DNA from: Rhodoferax sp.
Lineage (GTDB): Bacteria > Pseudomonadota > Gammaproteobacteria > Burkholderiales > Burkholderiaceae_C
Direction of reading: 5' to 3'
DNA length: 7,776 bases
Assembly: GCA_017880985.1 (NCBI GenBank)
Contig: JADGRK010000107.1
Coordinates: 1 to 7,776, forward strand
Below are positions 1 to 4,306 of the stretch, piece after piece. Within the stretch, counting starts at the first letter, position 1, and the number at the start of each line of letters is the position of its first letter. Under the pieces are notes generated by a model. The model was given only the letters and a program-made list of their open reading frames with translations, had not been told where the DNA came from and made no database searches. A program made the position numbers and the translations under genes.

Positions 1-927
1 GGAAACGCCGGTGCCCAGGCGAGCGCACAAAATTTTCCGAACAAGCCGATTCATATCATCGTGACCTTCAGCAGCGGCGGCGCGCCCGACATCATCGCGC
101 GCCTGATCGGTGATCGCATGAGCGCCGAGTGGGGGCAATCGGTGATCATCGACAACAAACCCGGCGCCGGCGGCAACATCGGCGCCGATTTCGTCGCCAA
201 GTCGGCACCGGACGGCTACAACATCGTGGTCGGCACGGTCGGCACCCATTCGATCAACGGCGCCTTGTATCCGAAAATGCCGTACGACATGGTCAAGGAC
301 TTTTCGCCGATCACGCTGCTGGCCACCACGCCCAACATGTTGGTAGTGCATAACGATGTGCCAGCCAAGAACCTAAAGGAATTCATCGAGCTCGGCAAGA
401 AAGAAGGCAAGATGAGCTTCGCCTCCTCCGGTTCCGGCACGTCGATCCATGTGTCCGGCGAACTGTTCAAGTCCGTCACCGGCATCGAGATGACGCATAT
501 CCCGTATAAGGGCCGCGCCAGCGCGATTCCGGATTTGTTGGGCGGTCGGGTAACGATGATGTTCGATAACATGCCGTCCAGCCTGCCGCTGGTCAGGGAA
601 GGCAAGCTGCGCGCGCTCGGCGTCACCAGCCTCAAGCGCGCAGCCGCCACACCGGACATCCCGACGCTGGCCGAAGCCGGCTTGCCGGGTTTCGAAGCGG
701 TGTCCTGGTTTGCGATGTTCGCGCCGGCCAATACCCCGAAGACTATCGTCACCAAGCTACAACTCGAGATCGCCAAAATCCTGAAGTCGCCCGACATCTC
801 CAAGCGCCTGCTCGACCTCGGCCTGGAGCCGATCGGCTCGACTCCGGAAGAATTGGCGGCATACCAGCGCAGCGAGATCGTCAAGTGGGCCAAGGTGGTC
901 AAGGATTCCGGCGCCAAGCTCGAATGA
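1..927 (+). CDS. Bug/TctC-family periplasmic solute-binding receptor (5' end cut by window edge)
   Basis: This is an extracytoplasmic receptor of the Bug family, the substrate-binding part of tripartite tricarboxylate transporters. It captures a small carboxylate in the periplasm. The frame is open from base 1 with 308 visible codons. The first residues (GNAGAQASAQNFPNKP) read as the end of a signal peptide (Ala-x-Ala cleavage region) followed by the usual mature start, so only about 15-20 residues are missing. Family hallmarks are all present: the FSSGGAPD loop followed by IIARLI, DNKPGAGGNIGA, the PDGY motif, the SSGSGTSIH ligand loop, HIPYKG, and the C-terminal GSTPEELAAY. GTG at 61 is an internal Val codon, not the start. 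No TctA/TctB membrane genes are in view; orphan Bug receptors are common in Burkholderiales. The ligand cannot be read from sequence. The next gene follows after 52 bp on the same strand, suggesting joint transcription with a catabolic enzyme. Confidence 0.93.
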   Translation, partial: GNAGAQASAQNFPNKPIHIIVTFSSGGAPDIIARLIGDRMSAEWGQSVIIDNKPGAGGNIGADFVAKSAPDGYNIVVGTVGTHSINGALYPKMPYDMVKDFSPITLLATTPNMLVVHNDVPAKNLKEFIELGKKEGKMSFASSGSGTSIHVSGELFKSVTGIEMTHIPYKGRASAIPDLLGGRVTMMFDNMPSSLPLVREGKLRALGVTSLKRAAATPDIPTLAEAGLPGFEAVSWFAMFAPANTPKTIVTKLQLEIAKILKSPDISKRLLDLGLEPIGSTPEELAAYQRSEIVKWAKVVKDSGAKLE

Positions 928-979
928 GGATGGGCCGTTGCATGAATAATGAAAAAGATAACCACAAGGACACCCGAAC

Positions 980-2539
980 ATGAATGGCGCCGACTACCTG
1001 TGCGACTCCCTGCTTGCCAACCAGATAGATGTTTGTTTTGCCAACCCAGGCACATCGGAAATGCATTTCGTCGCGGCGCTGGACCGCAAGCCGCAAATGC
1101 GTTGCGTATTGGGATTGTTCGAAGGCGTGATCACAGGTGCGGCCGACGGCTATGCCCGCATGGCCGAAAAACCGGCGGCAACGCTTCTGCATCTAGGGCC
1201 CGGCTTGGCCAACGGTCTGGCCAATATGCATAACGCCAAAAAAGCGCGAACGCCCATGATCAACGTGGTCGGCGACCACGCCTCGCACCATAGCTGCTAC
1301 GACGCCCCACTGACAAGCGACGTGGAAGGCATAGCGCGCCCCATGTCCCATTGGGTAAAGCGCATGGCTACGCCGGCCGCGATAGGCCAGGACGTGGCCC
1401 AAGCCGTTGAGCAAGCCAGCCAGGCCCCCGGAAACATCTGCACGCTGATACTGCCCGCCGACACGGCCTGGACTGAACTCGAACACCAGGCCGAGCCCGT
1501 CCTGGCGAAACCCGCCGCTCGCCAGCAAACCTCGGCCGACGCGATAAAGGCAGCGGCGAAGGCCATCCGTTCCGGCAAACCAGCACTGTTGTTTCTGGGG
1601 GACGTAGCCCTGCGCGAAGACGCTCTGGAAATCGCCGGACGAATCCGCCAGCATTGTCAAGTCGACATATTGGCCGAAGGCTTCATTCGTCGCATGAGCC
1701 GCGGCGCCACACGCACCCCAATAGAAAAACTGCCCTACCCGGTAGACGCTGCCTGCGCGCGCCTGGCCCATGTCAAGCATCTCATATTGGTAGGTTCAAA
1801 AGCACCGGTGGCCTTTTTTGCTTATCCCAACAAGCCCAGTCTTTTGGCCCCAAACGAAGCCGAAATTATTACCCTAGCCTCCGCTGAACAGGATCTGACG
1901 CATGCCCTGCATGCCTTGGCCGACGAACTGGGAGTTCCCGCCAATACTCCCTCCTATCGCTTGCCGGAACCACGCGATACCTCGATACCCACGAATGGAA
2001 CTCTGAATGGCAAAGCCATCAGCCAGATTCTGGCCAAATATCTGCCCGAAAACACCGTGCTGTGCGACGAATCGATTTCGGAGGGCCGAGATTTCATGCG
2101 CTACAGTCTGCAAGCCGCCCCGCATGACTATCTGCAGTTGACGGGTGGGGCCATCGGCTTGGGCCTGCCAATGGCAACGGGTGCTGCCATCGCCTGTCCG
2201 GATCGCAAAGTCATTTCCCTGCAAGCCGACGGCAGCGCCATGTACACCGTGCAAGCCCTCTGGACACAGGCGCGAGAAAGCCTGAACTGTCTGACAATCA
2301 TCCTTGCCAACCGCAGCTACGCCACACTGCATGGGGAAATGCGGAACGTCGGTGTCACCCAACTGGGCAGCAACGCCAAACGCATGCTCGACCTTGATTT
2401 GCCTTATTTGCAATGGACTCAGCTGGCGCATGGCATGGGTGTGCCTGCCGTCAAAGTTGATTCGATAGAAACATTTACGCAGGCGCTGAGTAACGGTCTG
2501 CAAGCGCAAGGCCCCTGCCTGATTGAAGCGCTCATCTGA
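980..2539 (+). CDS. Thiamine-diphosphate-dependent enzyme, acetolactate synthase large-subunit-like (519 aa)
   Basis: The protein belongs to the ThDP enzyme superfamily that includes acetolactate synthase, benzoylformate decarboxylase and oxalyl-CoA decarboxylase; it would decarboxylate or ligate a 2-oxo acid in the cytoplasm. The N-terminal pyrimidine-binding domain (about 1-165) contains the cofactor-activating glutamate E48 in LFEGVITGAADGYAR. A central domain spans about 185-320. The C-terminal pyrophosphate-binding domain (about 345-519) contains LTGGAIGLGLPMATGAA and the metal/ThDP motif Q-A-D-G-S (415-419) with N444 in ANRSY. The usual motif is GDG...NN; here it is ADG...AN, a variant I recall from one branch annotated as acetolactate synthase. 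At 519 residues it is shorter than biosynthetic acetolactate synthase (about 560-590), and no small regulatory subunit (ilvH-like) follows. A catabolic 2-oxoacid decarboxylase or lyase is therefore more likely than branched-chain amino acid synthesis. The start ATG has AAGGA nine bases upstream. Exact substrate unknown. Confidence 0.88.
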   Translation: MNGADYLCDSLLANQIDVCFANPGTSEMHFVAALDRKPQMRCVLGLFEGVITGAADGYARMAEKPAATLLHLGPGLANGLANMHNAKKARTPMINVVGDHASHHSCYDAPLTSDVEGIARPMSHWVKRMATPAAIGQDVAQAVEQASQAPGNICTLILPADTAWTELEHQAEPVLAKPAARQQTSADAIKAAAKAIRSGKPALLFLGDVALREDALEIAGRIRQHCQVDILAEGFIRRMSRGATRTPIEKLPYPVDAACARLAHVKHLILVGSKAPVAFFAYPNKPSLLAPNEAEIITLASAEQDLTHALHALADELGVPANTPSYRLPEPRDTSIPTNGTLNGKAISQILAKYLPENTVLCDESISEGRDFMRYSLQAAPHDYLQLTGGAIGLGLPMATGAAIACPDRKVISLQADGSAMYTVQALWTQARESLNCLTIILANRSYATLHGEMRNVGVTQLGSNAKRMLDLDLPYLQWTQLAHGMGVPAVKVDSIETFTQALSNGLQAQGPCLIEALI

Positions 2540-2633
2540 AGCAGATGCTTATCGATATAGTCCCCAGAACCCAGCATCACCACTGGAAAAAAGCGGTGCC
2601 GTCGCATTAATTTTTTTCCTTTAAGGTGTGCCC

Positions 2634-2647
2634 ATGAAATCAGAACC
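2634..2647 (+). pseudogene. Start of a truncated gene interrupted by the IS (MKSEP...)
   Basis: An ATG at 2634 is preceded by AAGGTG (2623-2628) with a good 5-base spacing and encodes M-K-S-E-P before the IS begins at 2648. Reading on into the IS gives only V-L-L-Q and a stop at 2661-2663. The start signal looks functional but the gene body is absent. On the far side of the IS no continuation is visible, so the rest was probably deleted or lies elsewhere. Five residues are too few to identify a family, and a chance RBS-ATG pair is possible. Confidence 0.3.
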
Positions 2648-2654
2648 GGTTCTG
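2641..2654. repeat. 14-bp perfect palindrome centred on the left IS boundary
   Basis: CAGAACC followed by GGTTCTG is a perfect 14-bp palindrome. Its centre falls exactly between flanking base 2647 and the first IS base 2648, so the seven flanking bases are the exact complement of the first seven bases of the IS end. It could be chance, a target choice, or the remnant of a second IS end in inverted orientation. Confidence 0.75.
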
Positions 2655-2664
2655 TTGCAATAAG
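2648..2664 (+). repeat. Left terminal inverted repeat of the IS6-family element
   Basis: GGTTCTGTTGCAATAAG matches the complement of the right end at 15 of 17 positions; mismatches are at positions 5 and 13 of the repeat. The similarity stops directly inside this point. Confidence 0.88.
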
Positions 2665-2684
2665 CGTAAACGACAATCCAGCCC

Positions 2685-3401
2685 ATGCTTGATTTCCGTA
2701 TAAGTTCGATCAACAGCGCCTTGCGCAAGGTGCTCATTCGGCTCCACTATCCGCTTGAGGTGATGCTCACGTGCGTGCGCTGGTACGTGGCCTACCCGCT
2801 GAGTCTGCGCCACATCGAGGAAATGATGCAGGAGCGCGGCGTATTTGTCGACCACACCACGGTGCATCGATGGGCAATCAAAATGTTGCCGATGTTGGCC
2901 GCTGTTTTCCGGCGACGCAAACGACCCGTGGGTCGAAGCTGGAGGATGGACGAGACCTATATCAAAGTGGCCGGTCAGTGGAAGTACCTCTACCGCGCGG
3001 TTGACCGCGCAGGCGATACGGTTGACTTTCTTCTCACTGCCAAGCGCGATCTGCCCGCGGCACGGCGGTTTCTGGAGCGCGCCATCGACCTGCATGACTT
3101 GCCCGAAAAGATCACCATCGACAAGAGCGGCGCCAACACGGCCGCCATTGAAAGTGTCAAGGCCGACGCCTGCGTTGACATCCTGATGCGCCAGAATAAA
3201 TATCTCAAGAACATCGTCGAACAGGATCACCGTGCCATCAAACGGGTTACGCGACCGATGCTGGGTTTCAAGTCCTTTTTGACCGCTCGAATCATCGTCG
3301 CCGGAATCGAGACCATGCACATGATTCGCAAGGGGCAGCTGGACTGTCCCGCCGGATCAACGGCGTCGGCAGCAGACCAGTTCTATGGACTGGCCTTCTG
3401 A
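2685..3401 (+). CDS. IS6-family DDE transposase (238 aa, intact)
   Basis: This transposase acts on the 17-bp ends of the surrounding element. An N-terminal helix-turn-helix lies around residues 39-68 (LSLRHIEEMMQERG followed by VDHTTVHRW), a hallmark of the IS6 family. The catalytic RNase H-like domain carries the acidic triad D89 (WRMDETYIKV), D146 (ITIDKSGAN) and E179 (IVEQDHRAIK), with 33 residues between the start of D146 and E179 as expected. The C-terminal block GFKSFLTARI...GIETMHMIRKGQ is also typical. Length is normal (about 230-240) and no frameshift or internal stop is seen, so the element may still be active. No clear Shine-Dalgarno sequence precedes the ATG, which would keep expression low. 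The 56 bases after the stop belong to the IS right end. Confidence 0.95.
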   Translation: MLDFRISSINSALRKVLIRLHYPLEVMLTCVRWYVAYPLSLRHIEEMMQERGVFVDHTTVHRWAIKMLPMLAAVFRRRKRPVGRSWRMDETYIKVAGQWKYLYRAVDRAGDTVDFLLTAKRDLPAARRFLERAIDLHDLPEKITIDKSGANTAAIESVKADACVDILMRQNKYLKNIVEQDHRAIKRVTRPMLGFKSFLTARIIVAGIETMHMIRKGQLDCPAGSTASAADQFYGLAF

Positions 3402-3440
3402 TCAGATGAGCGCCAACGAGCTTCTTCGCGACCACCAGTC

Positions 3441-3457
3441 CTTAATGCAACAAAACC
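3441..3457 (-). repeat. Right terminal inverted repeat of the IS6-family element
   Basis: Read on the minus strand this is GGTTTTGTTGCATTAAG, matching the left end at 15 of 17 positions. It defines the outer right boundary of the element at 3457. Confidence 0.88.
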
Positions 3458-3515
3458 CGACGCGCTCAGTCCGCCCTTCGGCGTCAACCAAATGTGCCTC
3501 GATGATCATCTTCAT
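3458..3515 (-). pseudogene. 5' remnant of a minus-strand gene cut by the IS (19 codons)
   Basis: On the minus strand an ATG at 3515 is preceded by GAGG with six bases between, a good ribosome binding site. It encodes MKMIIEAHLVDAEGRTERV before the frame enters the IS right end. Beyond that point the reading frame is IS sequence and meaningless. The peptide looks like a genuine beta-strand-rich protein start. It reminds me of the N-termini of some ISKra4-type transposases, but that is memory of a pattern and unverified. The body of the gene is missing from this window, consistent with loss at the time of IS insertion or a later IS-mediated deletion. Confidence 0.45.
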
Positions 3516-3625
3516 TGTTTGCCTCAATCGTGTGTGCTGAGGTCCGTATTTTCGCGCCGGCTCAACCCGTTTGGTTTGCCCCCACTTTGGCCCGCTCTCG
3601 CTGTTGCGACGCGATCAAGGCATTA

Positions 3626-3649
3626 CTGCACAGTTCCAAGGCTGTGCAG
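3626..3649 (-). terminator. Hairpin just downstream of the universal stress protein gene
   Basis: CTGCACAG and CTGTGCAG form a perfect 8-bp stem around an 8-base loop. It lies 10 bases past the stop codon of the minus-strand usp gene. The bases following it on the minus strand (TAATGCC) are not a T-run, so intrinsic termination would be weak; it could instead protect the 3' end of the mRNA. Confidence 0.45.
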
Positions 3650-3659
3650 ATTCACTGGC

Positions 3660-4136
3660 CTACACCTTCATGTCGGCCTTGCCTTCAACTTCCGGCGCCC
3701 TGACCAGCAGCACCGGCACAGGCGCCATTCGTACGATCTGCTCTGCGTCACTGCCTAACAACACACGCCCCACGCCGCGCCGGCCGTGGGTGCCGATCAC
3801 GATAAGGTCGGCGTTCCAGGCCTTTGCCTGCTCGATAACGGTTTCCGATACGCGGGGCAACAAACTGTCGAAGAGAAAGGTGTCAACCTTGACGCCGCTG
3901 GCTGCGACACGGGTTCTGGCCTGCTCGAGAATCTGTTCGCCGACCTCCTTCTTCCGAGGAGGCACCTCATCGGCATAGTAAGCAGAAGGCAATAAGCCGG
4001 TGGTCATGGTCAACGCGTCTACAACGTGAATGAGGCGCAAACTCGCGCCTGTGAGCTTGGCCAGCTTGATGGCCTCCTCCAGCCCAAAGGTAGACGTTGC
4101 ACTGCCGTCGATGGGCACGAGAATACGCTGGTACAT
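3660..4136 (-). CDS. UspA-family universal stress protein, ATP-binding type (158 aa)
   Basis: A single-domain universal stress protein, a cytoplasmic alpha/beta nucleotide-binding protein that usually dimerises and supports survival under energy, oxidative or oxygen-limitation stress. The N-terminal strand RILVPIDGS carries the conserved D10 that contacts the adenine nucleotide. The C-terminal part contains the ATP-binding signature G-x2-G-x9-G-S: G115, G118, G128 and S129 in IGTHGRRGVGRVLLGSDAE, followed by the dimer strand PVPVLLVR. It therefore belongs to the ATP-binding subgroup, unlike E. coli UspA. Length is normal for a one-domain member. GGAGGT lies five bases upstream of the ATG on the minus strand, a strong ribosome binding site that settles the start. 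It diverges from a P-type ATPase gene across a 170-bp region holding an FNR-type box whose centre is about 73 bp upstream of this start. Co-regulation with the pump is inference. Confidence 0.95.
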   Translation of the reverse strand: MYQRILVPIDGSATSTFGLEEAIKLAKLTGASLRLIHVVDALTMTTGLLPSAYYADEVPPRKKEVGEQILEQARTRVAASGVKVDTFLFDSLLPRVSETVIEQAKAWNADLIVIGTHGRRGVGRVLLGSDAEQIVRMAPVPVLLVRAPEVEGKADMKV

Positions 4137-4202
4137 AACGGACCTCCGTCGGTAACATTGACTTGGAACTGGGCCAGTGTCGGCCCATGGGGAACCTGTG
4201 CA

Positions 4203-4216
4203 TTGACATTTATCAA
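4203..4216. promoter_or_regulatory. FNR/ANR-type binding site between usp and the P-type ATPase
   Basis: TTGAC-ATTT-ATCAA matches the FNR/ANR consensus TTGAT-N4-ATCAA at nine of ten defined positions; read on the minus strand it is TTGAT-AAAT-GTCAA. The centre lies about 73 bp from the usp start and 97 bp from the ATPase ATG. If a CRP/FNR-family activator bound at the usual -41.5, transcription would begin near 4168 leftward and near 4251 rightward, leaving sensible leaders of about 30 and 55 bases. The plus strand also contains TTGACA (4203-4208), a perfect -35 hexamer, but no convincing -10 follows at 16-18 bases, which favours an activator-dependent promoter. Confidence 0.6.
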
Positions 4217-4274
4217 GTCACTTCTAGCGTTCAAATGCATTGTGGATACCCTTGTAGAAGGATGCCGAATTGCC

Positions 4275-4293
4275 ATGATGCACGATGCATCAT
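4275..4293. repeat. 7-bp inverted repeat (possible operator) just upstream of the ATPase
   Basis: ATGATGC and GCATCAT flank a five-base spacer, giving a perfect dyad 13 bases before the ATPase ATG at 4307. It may be a regulator site, or a leader hairpin near the translation start. The spacing and position are observed; any function is a guess. Confidence 0.4.
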
Positions 4294-4306
4294 TGACTGT
4301 TCATAA

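Larger units (their letters stand above)
2648..3457 (+). mobile_element. IS6-family insertion sequence, 810 bp, complete
   Basis: The element is bounded by imperfect 17-bp inverted repeats starting GGTTCTGTTGCAA and GGTTTTGTTGCAT, the pattern expected for the IS6/IS26/IS240 group (ends resembling GGNNCTGTTGCAA). It carries one full transposase gene, and its length (about 0.8 kb) is normal for the family. The flanking octamers (TCAGAACC on the left, CGACGCGC on the right) do not match, so the 8-bp target duplication typical of a simple IS6 insertion is absent. IS6 elements move by replicative transposition or conservative cointegrate formation and often cause adjacent deletions; the missing duplication and the broken frames on both sides fit that. 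I did not recognise the exact named IS. Confidence 0.93.

Noticed and set aside
216..1055. Long minus-strand open frame opposite the Bug receptor gene
   Set aside because: It is antisense to a clear family member and its translation has no recognisable domain; GC-rich coding DNA commonly leaves such open antisense frames.
1193..1780. Minus-strand open frame inside the ThDP enzyme gene
   Set aside because: Antisense shadow of a gene with strong motifs; composition is skewed and no domain is visible.
2580..2618. Intrinsic terminator after the ThDP gene (CACCACT...AGCGGTG followed by TTTTTTT)
   Set aside because: The stem has a mismatch and the T-run lies 12 bases away from it, so the elements do not form a proper terminator.
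2646..2680. Outward promoter from the IS left end (TTGCAA as -35 read leftward)
   Set aside because: TTGCAA is present in the inverted repeat, but no -10 hexamer is found 16-18 bases further out in the flank.
2640..3320. Minus-strand open frame of 226 codons across the IS element
   Set aside because: Antisense to the IS6 transposase; IS elements of this family carry only the sense gene.
4158..4306. Additional FNR-like sites beginning TTGAC at 4158 and 4293
   Set aside because: Only the left half-site is good; the right halves (near 4167 and CATAA at 4302) do not match ATCAA.
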